This document shows, piece after piece, positions 11,763 through 20,723 of a stretch of 57,655 bases of DNA. The notes below the pieces were generated by a model, which saw only the letters and a list, made by a program, of their open reading frames with translations, was not told the origin of the DNA and ran no database searches. This DNA is from Conus ventricosus (lineage: Eukaryota; Mollusca; Gastropoda; Neogastropoda; Conidae), in the NCBI GenBank assembly GCA_018398815.1, contig JAFLJL010014225.1, positions 1 to 57,655 on the forward strand. The letters are read 5' to 3'. The translations under genes and the position numbers were made by a program. Position 1 is the first letter of the stretch; each line of letters begins with the position of its first letter.

Positions 11763-12172
11763 AATTGAAAAGAACAACAAAAGCCCTGGAATTGATGAAA
11801 TCATTAACCAAATCATCTTCCAATTGAAACGAGCAACAAAAGCCCTGGAATGGAGGAAATCATTAACCCAATCATCTTCCAATTGAAAAGAACAACAAAA
11901 GCCCTGGAATTGAGGAAATCATTAACCCAATCATCTTCCAATTGAAACGAGCAACAAAAGCCCTGGAATTGATGAAATCATTAACCAAATCATCTTCCAA
12001 TTGAAAAGAACAACAAAAGCCCTGGAATTGATGAAATCATTAACCAAATCATCTTCCAATTGAAAAGAACAACAAAAGCCCTGGAATTGATGAAATCATT
12101 AACCAAATCATCTTCCAATTGAAAAGAACAACAAAAGCCCTGGAATTGATGAAATCATTAACCAATCATCTG
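11763..12172 (+). repeat. 59-bp minisatellite made from a LINE RT motif, 7 copies
   Basis: Seven units start at about 11,765, 11,824, 11,883, 11,942, 12,001, 12,060 and 12,119. Each contains a frame reading KNNKSPGIDEIINQI, the conserved RT entry motif of non-LTR retrotransposons. It continues the partial motif VKQLQNNK left at 9,760, on the other side of the insert. Fifty-nine is not a multiple of three, so the repeat cannot extend the protein in frame. Units differ by only a few bases (GATG or GAGG, AAAAG or AACGAG). The last unit runs on into normal downstream LINE sequence. Confidence 0.93.
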
Positions 12173-12605
12173 CCACACATTTCAAAAACTGAAATAGTTT
12201 GGGGTCATTCTGCCCAATAAAATACTCACAAGCGTTACCTTTCCTGACGAATGGCTTTATGGAATCATGATCCTTGTTTACAAAAATAAAGGACACAAAA
12301 GCGATCGGAACAATTATAGAGTCATCTATCATTAGTGCTAAATGTTTTTTTTTTTCTTTTTTGATGTCCAGTCTTCAGTGCCACTTCAGCGGCAGTGCAT
12401 AGTGCTAAATTCTTACCTGCTGTGCTGGATGAGAGACCGAGTACACTCTCCAATCCCACATATCATCTCCGACCCAGTCATTCAAATATTGATATTTTTG
12501 CACTAAATAAAAATGATATATGAAACATAGCAAAAAAAATTCTGTTGTGCTTTCGTAGATTATGAAAAAGTCTTTGATAGAGTATGGCATGCTGGATTGT
12601 GTATT
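12173..12605 (+). pseudogene. LINE B ORF2: RT domain, middle part
   Basis: The RT continues after the 59-bp units. FPDEWLYGIMILVYKNKG (near 12,236-12,295) is the block before the fingers, with SDRNNYRVI after it. Then comes a poorly matching stretch (12,340-12,520). AFVDYEKVFDRVWHAGL (12,548-12,600) is RT motif A with its catalytic aspartate. The frame ends at the LTR-element insertion, with TSD bases 12,606-12,610. Stops and frameshifts show it is dead or heavily misread. Confidence 0.85.
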
Positions 12606-12610
12606 AAACC
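12606..12610. other. Target-site duplication, left (AAACC)
   Basis: The five bases AAACC directly precede the 5' LTR and recur at 21,903-21,907 directly after the 3' LTR. A 5-bp duplication is typical of Ty3/gypsy-class integrases. Confidence 0.92.
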
Positions 12611-13788
12611 TGTCATGTGACGTAGCCTCACATCAAGGCATGTGACGCTCCATCACATGTAGTTAGTGATATGAATCATTTCCCCGTGCCACAATTAAAG
12701 GAAGAATATTCATATGGCTTGACATGTGTAGCGGGCGTCCCAAAATAATTGTGAGTATGACTCATTTAAGGAAACAAATGTGGTCATTGGGTGAAAGTGA
12801 CCACTGAGTGATAGTTTAACAAGGTGGTAAGGTAAGGTGCTGGTCATGTGTTTTGAACATGAGTATGCACTCACTAGGAGAAGGGGGAAAGAGTCAGTTT
12901 TAACCCAGCAGATGGCCTAGAGACTCGAACCTGTCAGGACGGTGGTCCTCTTTGCTGACCAGTCATTACCAGGTGAGCGATAGATAGTTGGGGAAAGCTA
13001 CAGGGGGAAAACTTTAAAGAAGAGAGAAGAATTCATATGTTGAATTGAGAAGCAGGTTACTTACACGAACCTTATTCGTGTTTCAGCCCTTCACCCTTTA
13101 CCCTTCGCCCTTCACCCTTCATCTTTCACCCGTGAGGTGGTTGAAGATGGCCATGGTGTGGGGAACACACCGTAGTTCAGCCCAGCCAGTACCAACTCCA
13201 GGGAGAGGAGTTGAAGCTCGCCGTTTCGCAAGAGACAGAAGAAGTCGCGGAAGAGAAGTCGAGACTCGTATCTCCAGGACGGGAGAGTTCGAGGGGGCAG
13301 TATATTGTCTCAGAGAGACAGGGCATTGAGAAAGCAGGGAAGCTTTTACTTGAGGCAGGCAGGTCCTCAGTGATTACGGGAGTTATGTATTCTCCTGGTC
13401 CGGAATTTTGGGTTAAAGGAATGTGAAGGCCATGGCTTTATAGAAGCGAAACTAGACTGTTTTATCTCTCAGTGTAAAGAGAGATACATGTGTGAAGACT
13501 ATTTTTCTCTCAGTGTAAAGAGAGATACATGGGTGAAGATTGATTTGTCTCTCGGTGTGAGGAGAGATACATGTGTGCAGATTGATTTGTCTCTCAGTGT
13601 GGAGAGAGATACTTGTGTAAAATCTGTTTACAAGTTGTGGTTGTGACTTAGTAAAGTGTTTTCCCTGAAGAAGAGGGGGAGAAGAAAAACATTCGGTAGT
13701 GCTCCTTTTGGGTGATTGGAAAGATTGCGTGTGCGTATGGAGTAAATGCTGTCATGAATGCGGGTATGCAAGAGTGGACAGTGTGACA
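12611..13788 (+). repeat. 5' LTR
   Basis: It begins TGTCATGTGACGTAGCC and ends ACAGTGTGACA, giving the short inverted ends TGTCA and TGACA. It contains a pyrimidine tract of CCCTTCACC-like repeats (13,086-13,130) and a four-fold hairpin array (13,459-13,620). The matching 3' LTR at 20,724-21,902 differs by about fifteen 1-2-base indels, mostly in homopolymers, and almost no substitutions. No TATA box or polyadenylation signal was assigned with confidence. Confidence 0.95.
13459..13620 (+). promoter_or_regulatory. Four tandem hairpins within the 5' LTR
   Basis: Four ~41-base units each hold a perfect or near-perfect inverted repeat of TCTCTC and GAGAGA. The first extends to eight pairs (TATCTCTC with GAGAGATA). 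Each closes an eight-base loop of the form RGTGTRRR. Stem changes are rare, and the loop keeps GTGT in all four. The 3' LTR repeats the same four (21,581-21,740). The third LTR in the window carries five, so unit number varies between copies. A structural role in the LTR RNA is inference. Confidence 0.7.
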
Positions 13789-13789
13789 G

Positions 13790-13805
13790 TGGTGACCCCG
13801 ACTCC
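13790..13805 (+). other. Primer-binding site
   Basis: TGGTGACCCCGACTCC begins two bases after the 5' LTR, where a tRNA 3' end (complement of TGG...) would prime minus-strand DNA synthesis. The priming tRNA was not identified. Confidence 0.65.
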
Positions 13806-15330
13806 AGCTTCACCGGCGTAGCTGCCGTTTGTTTCCCCGGGAAAGAAAAAGAAAAAAAAAGAGAAAGATTTCTATTTGTGCCCTGGGGGCTTTAAAAAAA
13901 AATAAGATTTCTATTTGTACCCTCAAGGGTTTGAGGAAGGAAAAAAAAAAAGGAAAGGTTTCTATTTGTAACCTCGGAATTTCTATTTTGTGCCCTCAAG
14001 GGTTTGAGGGAAAGAAAAAAAAAGAAGAAAGTTTAATTATTTATTGTGTATAATAGTTGCATTTTTGTGTGTGTTCTATTTCTATATGTGTTTTGGGTGG
14101 TTGACATTTCTTTTGGTTGCTCTACTCCGTTAAGGGTTTTTTTTTTTGGTAGGATTTCTTTTGACCCTTCCCCACCTCAGGACCGATAGCCTCAACCTCC
14201 TCTTGCTCGAACCTGGCAGCAAGGGGGCAGGGCGTTGAGGAATCGCTGTCCTTCCCTAGAGGATTAGTATTTTTGTCCCCTTTCCCAGGACTGATAGCCC
14301 CAACCTCTTCCTGCGTTTAGCAGGGGGACATGGCGTTGGGGAGTCAATAGTCTTTCCCTCCTCATAAATATCTATTTCTTTCGCTTTCCTATTGTTTCAG
14401 TTTGATTTTTCCCCTTGCCCCTCAGAGTGTGGGATCAACTTCTCCTCCGTCACGCTAGTAGTGTAGGTGGTGGAGTTGATTACCGCTCTGCCCAAATAAA
14501 CATCTATCTTTTGATCATTTTTTTTCTGGGTGTGGTGCGAGATTTTCTTTGAGTTTGGGTGAATGTGCATTTATTGATTGATTGTTTAGTATTTTGTATT
14601 ATTACTGTAGTGTGGTGAATATTGTGCAGTGATTTGTTTTTCCCGTCTCCAGTTTCACGGGAGACAGTGACACTAGGGTGCTGTCTGTGGGCTTCTTTTG
14701 CTTTTCTTGATTTCTGCTCACTATTCCGGTCCTGTGTATCCTTTCATTTCCTTTTCACCCCCTTTTTCAAAACCTCTTAAACCTTCTCCTCAATAGGCTC
14801 CTATCTAGTTTTCTTTTCAACATTTTCATTTTTTAGGTAGGATTTCCGCTAGTTTGTGTTTCTTCCCCTCTTTTTAATTGTTTGTGATTCCATTTGTTTT
14901 GTAAATTTATATTCATTTTTTGTATAAGGCGGTACATTTGTTTTGTAAATTCATTTTAAATTAAGTAAGAAACAAAGACTGACAACAAGAACATTTGAGA
15001 ACTTAAACTTTATAAAGAATTTATTTTCAGAAAACTTTATTGTGTTTATTTTTTTTTCTTTCTTAGGGAAAACAGTTTTGTATTAAACTTCATTTTGTTT
15101 TGTAAATTCCAAATTGATAACAGTTGCAAATTATTTTTTGGAAAAAATACATTCCTTGGATTTCATATCTACCTGTTTAAGTAAGCTGTTTTCTGTTTAC
15201 ACCGGAAATTGAACTCTTTAATTGTATATATTATAATTACATTTTGTGAAACATATACCATCATCATATATCGCCTTATTTTTTATTCATATTTGAAAAT
15301 TGTTTTGTTTATATCTGTTGACGGTTCATT
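13806..15330 (+). other. Long repetitive leader of the LTR element
   Basis: About 1.5 kb without a coding frame lies between the primer-binding site and gag. At 13,840-14,030 there are about four short copies of a unit carrying TTTCTATTTGTGCCCTCAAGG, separated by A-runs. At 14,165-14,365 two ~110-base copies share ACTGATAGCCCCAACCTC and a GGCGTTGAGG-like partner that could pair with it. At 14,430-14,485 ATCAACTTCTCC faces GGAGTTGAT. The rest is T-rich. A packaging or translation-control role is possible but is inference. Confidence 0.6.
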
Positions 15331-16558
15331 ATGGATGATTTTGATAAATATGTTCAACAAGCGGAAACGCTTGGGTTTTGAGGGAGAAAAACTTACTAAT
15401 TATGTGCAACAATGCACAGATAGGGCAGACAGGCTAAGAGAGAGGGAAGAAATAAACTACAGAGGGAAGCTGAAGAGAATAAACTACAGAGGGAAATTGA
15501 AGAAAAAAGATTACAGAGGGAAGCTGAAGCTGAAGAACGTCAATTTAAGTTGAGGCAGTTAGAATTAGAGACTGATGCTGAAATTAGAAGAATACAGGCA
15601 TCGAGAGAACCTCCACCAGTCGGTTCCGCAGCCATGCCTCAACCAAAAGCGGCCATATATTCCAAAGTTGCCACCTTTTGAGGAAAAAAAACGGATGACA
15701 TTGATAGTTTTCTTTTCCGATTTGAAAGTCACGCAACGTCTTGTGGTTGGCCAAAGGAAAAGTGGGACATTGTATATTGCGTCGTTGTTTAAGGGTAGCG
15801 CTTTGACACTGTACCACTCACTTGCAGCGAAACAAAATTTAACTTGGGATCAGTTGAAAGAAGAACTCCTCAAGAAATTTCAATGTTCTGCTGATCGTTT
15901 TCACGAACGTTTCCGTTCTGTGCGCCCTGAAAAAGGAGAATCGTTTCCATCGTTTCTGATCCGTATGAGTCATTGTTTGGATCGATGGATCGATTTGTCT
16001 AAAACGAACAAAACTTTTCAATCACTGCGAGATCTCCTTCTTAGAGAGCAACTTTTCCAGAGCGTGAGCAAGATCTGGCCACTTTCCTTAAAGAAAGGCA
16101 ATTTGAAAACGTGGAGGAAATGTGTCAGATGGCTGATCAGTATTGTGTCGCTCACCCAGATAAGGGCGTGGCTAGGAAAGGAGAATTTCCATCTTTGAGT
16201 CTCATGCGTCATGTACTATCCCATCAGGACAGGGAAGTTACAGGAAGGGAAATCGTGGGTCATTTTTGAGTCCTCAAGGATATACCTATCCTAGGAACGG
16301 ACAGGGATCTTTCCGCGGTTCGAGTGACTTTCGTCAATACCAGTACTCACCGCCGGAAAGACCCGTTACTCCTCAGCAAACGTTCCGAGGTCGTGGACAA
16401 CGACCACCACGTAGACCTTTTGGGCAGTTCGTGGACAGAACAGAAGTTCACAAAATCAGTCGGCTGCCGATCAGACAATGCGATGTTTCTTTTGTGATGG
16501 CAAGTTCCATTTGAGGAAAAATTGCCCTTTCAACCAAATGATTCAAAACCCGCATTAG
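15331..16558 (+). CDS. gag: Gag polyprotein of the LTR element (frameshifted)
   Basis: Gag would form the particle that encloses the element RNA. The ATG at 15,331 starts MDDFDKYVQQAETLG, and a one-base shift near 15,376 leads into a charged, probably coiled-coil segment rich in R, E and Q (15,400-15,600). The capsid-like core follows at 15,655-16,190, with PKLPPFEE, SLFKGSALTLYHSL, LLKKFQCSADRFHERFRS and SLRDLLLREQLF. This pattern is seen in gypsy-class and SCAN-like Gag domains. A basic, glycine-rich section leads to the zinc knuckle at 16,484-16,525 and a TAG at 16,556. At least three frameshifts break it. The protease frame that follows is -1 relative to the knuckle frame. Confidence 0.88.
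16484..16525 (+). other. CCHC zinc knuckle of Gag
   Basis: CFFCDGKFHLRKNC fits CX2CX4HX4C exactly. It is the nucleocapsid motif that binds the element RNA, and it sits just before the end of gag. Confidence 0.92.
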
Positions 16559-16998
16559 TCTCCACTGATTGTGAAGAAGGCCTTGTTTTGGCACCAGATC
16601 AATCTGTTGATGGACTGGTGTTAGAAAACGGAGCCATCAATGGATTGCAGGCTTCGGTTTTGCGAGACACTGGGTGCACTACTGCTGGTGTACGGAAATC
16701 TTTCGTCCTTCAAGACCAGTATCTCAACACTGTCCAAAAGTGTAGGTCGTTTGGAGGCAAGATTGAAACGTTTCCGCTGGCGAAAATTTCAGTCGATACA
16801 CCGTACTACTCCGGTTTTCTTACCGCCTGTGTTATTGATAACCCAGTCTGCGACTTGATCTTGGGCAATTTGCCAGGTGTCGCTACAGTACATGGTGGTG
16901 CTGGAGGATCGTTTGTTCCTTGTCTTGTGAGTACTAGATCAGACGTCATAGAGCAGGGAAAGGCTACAAAGCCGCTAAAAGTCTCAAATACTGGATGA
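16559..16998 (+). CDS. Aspartic protease (retropepsin) of the LTR element
   Basis: The protease cleaves the Gag-Pol polyprotein. In the frame open from 16,522 the catalytic triplet DTG is at 16,666-16,674 (VLRDTGCTTAGV). The second conserved element, CDLILGNLPGV, lies about 65 residues later. The frame overlaps the 3' end of gag in the -1 register. This suits -1 ribosomal frameshifting, but I see no canonical slippery heptamer and single-base errors are common here. The frame closes at 16,998 just as sequence homologous to the integrase N-terminal extension begins in another frame. Integrase, not RT, follows. Confidence 0.85.
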
Positions 16999-16999
16999 A

Positions 17000-18255
17000 C
17001 TCCAGATTACCCCAGATGATTTAAAAGAAATGCAGGGAAAAGACGAGACGCTGACGACAATACTTTCTGCTGCTAACAGACTGTCACTGACGTACCAACG
17101 GACAAACCAACGTACATACTGGACTCTGACATTCTCTACAGGTGTGTACCTGGACAGGACAACAGACAAGTTGTGGTTCCAAAACCACTTAGAGAAACAG
17201 TGCTGCACACGGCTCATGATGCATTGTTCGCTGGTCACTGCGGAATAAAAAGAACATTAAAGAGAGTTCTTGATTCTTTTTATTGGCCGGGTGTCACAAA
17301 GGAAGTTACGAAATACTGCCGCTCATGTGACATCTGCCAAAAGACATCTCAGAAAGGTCGCGTCCCATGTGCACCTTTGCACAAAATGCCTCTCATTTCC
17401 GTTCCATTTCGGAAGGTAGCTATGATCTTGTTGGACCGCTACCACTGTCTTCTTCGGGATATCGTTATATCTTGACTTTGGTGGATACAGCAACAAGGTA
17501 TCCAGAAGCGATTCCACTGAAGAAAATTGATACAGTATCTGTCGCTGAAGCTTTACTTGCAATTTTTTTCCAGAGTGGGTCTTCAGACGAAATTCTCTCG
17601 GATTGTGGAACGCAATTCATTTCTGATCTCATGAGAGAAATCTACAGACTGTTGTCAATCTCTTCCATTTCAACCACGCCATATCATCCCCAATCGAATG
17701 GCATGGTTGAACGTTTCAATGGAACGTTGAAGTCCAGGTTGAGAAAGGTTGCAAGGCAAGAGCCCCAGGAATGGGATCGTTTCGTACCGGCTTTGCTTTT
17801 GCATACAGGGAAATGCCGAACGAAACGCTGGGATTCTCACCATTTGAGCTTCTTTTCGGACACTCACCAAGGGGTCCTTTGGATCTATTGATGACACAAT
17901 GGACGGAAAAGACGGACATACCTGACAGTAAAACTGTTTACCAATACGTTTATGAACTGCATAATCGTTTGAAGGATGCATGTGAGCTTGCTCAACAGTC
18001 AGCTGATAGAAAAACAGATGTGTAAAGGTCTTTGCAGACAGAAAAGCAAAGGCACGTTCCTTCAGTATAGGGGATATAAAGTTCTTGTACTACTCACTGA
18101 TGAACATAACAAGCTTCGTGTTATGTGGAAGGGTCCTTTTCAGGTGGTCGAAAAAAATTTCTGAAGTAAATTATAAGATCAAAATGGCAAACACTGAGAA
18201 GGTATTTCATGTGAACATGTTGAAGAAGTATGTTGAACGTACAAATGTTGCCATC
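17000..18255 (+). CDS. Integrase of the LTR element, placed before RT
   Basis: Integrase inserts the DNA copy into host DNA. The zinc-binding HHCC domain runs from H (17,215) and H (17,236) to the C pair at 17,326-17,337 (YCRSCDICQK, with FYWPGV before it). The catalytic core has D in YDLVGPLP (17,424-17,426), D in LSDCGTQF (17,601-17,603) and E in GMVERFNG (17,709-17,711). The last two are separated by 35 residues, the classic D,D35E spacing. A GPY/F-type module (WKGPFQVV) lies at about 18,125-18,148, followed by KVFHVNMLKKYVER. Frame shifts occur near 17,090, 17,422, 17,796, 18,020 and 18,160. The sites look intact once indels are discounted. In ordinary gypsy elements this domain would lie after RNase H. 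Confidence 0.93.
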
Positions 18256-18520
18256 AATCAGTCGGTTGAGTGGATATGTCCTGTGTCAGAAACTGATGTC
18301 AACATGACAGACATTATCAGTGATGAATTTGTACCCAATGTAACGTACAGGGACAGATCAAAGGTTATGAAAACAGCAAATGTAGGAATGTTAACATCTA
18401 CCAGTGCAGATGATGTTGTACCCCTTCCTATTCTGTCTATCAAAGGTGAAACCTATGAGGATGTGGTTCTGTCTAATGATTTGTCTACAAGTCAAACAGA
18501 ACAGCTCAAAGCATTTTGAA
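18256..18520 (+). CDS. Pol linker between integrase and RT
   Basis: One open frame (18,085-18,519) carries the end of integrase into an acidic linker of about 90 residues. It contains VNMTDIISDEFVPN and VVLSNDLSTSQTEQLKAF. The final stretch is the usual lead-in to a gypsy-class RT (acidic text, then EQLKAF and a KDFQDVLTDTPG phrase in the next frame at 18,515-18,560). This continuity shows that integrase and RT belong to one pol unit and were not joined by chance. Confidence 0.7.
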
Positions 18521-19490
18521 AGACTTTCAGGATGTGTTGACGGATACCCCAGGTACAGTAACTGGTATTGAACCCATAGTATTCAGTTAACTTCTGAAAT
18601 ACCAGTGCGAACCAGACCATACCCCCTCCCATTTGCAAAAAAAGAGGTGGTTGAGAGAGAAATCAATGTAATGCTGGATTTAAAGGTGATAGAACCTTCT
18701 ACATCTCCGTACAGCTCACCAGTGGTATTGGTGGACAAACCTGATGGATCAGTGCGTTTCTGCATCGATTACAGAAAAGTAAATAAGATCACTGTGTTCG
18801 ATGCCGAGCCTATCCCAGACATTGAAGAACTTCTGTGTCAGCTCTCGGAAGGAAAGTATTTTGTGAAAGTAGACTTGACTAAAGGGTACTGGCAGATTCC
18901 AATGGCTGAAGCTGACAGGGAAAAGACAGCGTTTCAAACACCTTTTGGTCTTTTCCAGTGGACGAAAATGCCATTTGGTTTGCAAAATGCCCCAGCTTCT
19001 TTTGCCAGAATGATGCGAGCCCTGAAACTCCATGAATGTGGTGCAGTCAGTTTTTTTGATGGACATTTTGGTGGCTGCAAAGTCATGGAGTGACCTCATT
19101 TCTAACTACGAGCTGTTTTTTGCAGACTCAGAAGTTTTGGTTTGACTGCAAGACCATCAAAATTCGTGCCGGTTTTCAAACTCTCGAGTTTTTGGGTCAC
19201 ACTATTTCAGTGGGAAAAATGATGCCAGAGGGAAAGAAAGTGGAAAAGATTTTATCCTTACACAAACCCACTACAAAGAAAACAGATCAGGTCACTCATC
19301 GGATTGTTGTCTTACTATAGACGATATGTACCCCACTTTGCGTCCCTGACGGCCCCTTTGACTGAACTGACGAAAGGGACGAAGAACAAAAGTATTGTGT
19401 GGTCTGATGAGTGCCAGAAGGCTTTGGAGTGTGTTCAGAACACCCTCAACTCATTTTCCTGTTCTATTGTTACCCTCCCTCTCAGAAGAC
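18521..19490 (+). CDS. Reverse transcriptase of the LTR element
   Basis: The RT copies element RNA into DNA. The frame from 18,605 shows the gypsy-class order: RTRPYPLPF, then SPVVLVDKPDGSVRFCIDYR, the first catalytic aspartate in VKVDLTKGYWQIP (D at 18,872-18,874), and FQWTKMPFGLQNAPASF. The catalytic FDD site follows at about 19,055-19,066, where one extra G shifts the frame so that it reads FDG. The connection region continues with FQTLEFLGHTISVGKMMPEGKK (19,170-19,245), SYYRRYVPHFASLTAPLTEL (19,307-19,366) and the start of RNase H. The break at FDD is a single-base indel like those that distinguish the LTRs, so the enzyme may be intact in reality. Confidence 0.92.
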
Positions 19491-19851
19491 TTTATTTTAA
19501 GAACTGATGCCAGTTCTAAAGGAATGGGAGCGGTACTGTTGCAGGAAAAAGTGCTTTATTACATCCAGTGCAATACGCCAGTAAGAAGTTCTCAAAGACA
19601 CAGGAGAAATACTCCACTATTGAGAGAGAGTGCTTGGCTATTGTATGGGCATGTGAGAAGTTCGCCAGGTTCTGACTGGAAGAAAGTTTCAGTTACAGAC
19701 TGACCATAGGCCACTGACGTTCTTGAAAATCGTCAAAGACTAAGAACAGCAGGTTATTAGATGGTCTTTGGCATTGCAGGAATTCCAGTTTACTGTTGAA
19801 CCAGTGCCTGGAACACAAAATGTCATGGCAGATTTGTTGTCACGTGCGTGA
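19491..19851 (+). CDS. RNase H of the LTR element
   Basis: RNase H removes RNA from RNA-DNA hybrids during reverse transcription. [18 protein letters not shown] gives the first acidic residue (D at 19,506-19,508). The frame then shifts. A tract encoding the [14 protein letters not shown] motif lies at 19,618-19,665, and TDHRPLTFL at about 19,698-19,725. It ends with the gypsy-type closing phrase [14 protein letters not shown] and TGA at 19,849. This is the last coding domain before the 3' untranslated part. In the truncated copy the same segment (22,231-22,470) again leads straight to untranslated sequence and an LTR, which confirms that RNase H is 3'-most. Confidence 0.9.
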
Positions 19852-20712
19852 ATATTCATGGACAAATGTAACTGTCTTCAAGGGAAAGACTATTCCTGTT
19901 TTTGTCTTTCTTAATGATTACGGTGTGATCACTTTTGACGGTGCATTGTATGCTACTGACGATTTAAATCAAGTGGTATTTATGCATAATTTGCTTATTG
20001 AAGTGACTATATGTTTTGTAAGCAAACAACTACTTGATGTGTTGATGTAATACATATTTATTCTTTGGTAAACAATGGAAAAATCAAGTACTATTTATGT
20101 CTAATTTGCTTGTGAAGATGAATCTATATGTATGTGTGATGAGCAAATAACTCTTTAGAAATGTATATACACATGTTTGATTGTGCAATGAGACAAACCA
20201 ATTGTTTTCATTTGTCACTGTCAACAATGGAAAGCATGTGACTTTTCAATGGACTATAACACTACATGTGGGAAAAAGAAACTATGTTTAAACTATGTTT
20301 ATTTTGTTTACATGTCTATTGAGAAACATTTACACTTGGAAATATTCTCATTTTCATGAGGGTTTTGAAACATATGATGTGAGACAAAGATCAGGGAAAA
20401 TGTGCTTCACATCTTAATGTATGAACACAATTTGTGCTTTGAATTGTTAATATCCCTATTGTTTTATCCATGTAATTTGTGAATGTATTTTGTGAGATGT
20501 GGTGATCAATTATGAATGTTTTTTTTTAGAAAGATTGAAAGTTTGAAAACATGCTATTTATGGTGGATCATGGTGATTGATTCTATACGTTGATTATTAA
20601 TTTGGTGAATCATGTGCGATGGTTACACATTTTGAGATTCATGGCTGAAGATGTGTTTAAGTGAACTTGTATATCCTTTAAAAAAATTTTCTGGTGAAAA
20701 TTTTTTCATCCC
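19852..20712 (+). other. 3' untranslated part of the LTR element
   Basis: AT-rich sequence without convincing coding frames and no envelope-like protein with signal or membrane segments. It is closely matched by 22,471-23,350 in the truncated copy, with indels throughout. Confidence 0.75.
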
Positions 20713-20723
20713 AGGATGGGGGG
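20713..20723 (+). other. Polypurine tract
   Basis: AGGATGGGGGG lies immediately before the 3' LTR, where the plus-strand primer is made. The truncated copy has AGGATGGGGTGGG in the same place (23,356-23,368). Confidence 0.8.

Noticed and set aside
13086..13130. Telomere-like repeat in the LTR (CCCTTCACC)
   Set aside because: The unit is nine or so bases, imperfect, and does not match CCCTAA. It is a simple pyrimidine tract.
13459..13620. Iron-responsive elements
   Set aside because: The CAGTG stretch matches the loop, but the upper stem has a mismatch and the bulged C is absent. Kept only as a hairpin array.
16500..16530. Canonical -1 slippery heptamer between gag and pol
   Set aside because: The frames overlap in -1 register, but the GGAAAAATTGC stretch is not a proper X XXY YYZ site, and indel errors make the register unreliable.
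19852..20723. Envelope gene after RNase H
   Set aside because: No long frame, signal peptide or membrane segment. The apparent frame at 19,796-20,050 runs through the RNase H stop region in another register.
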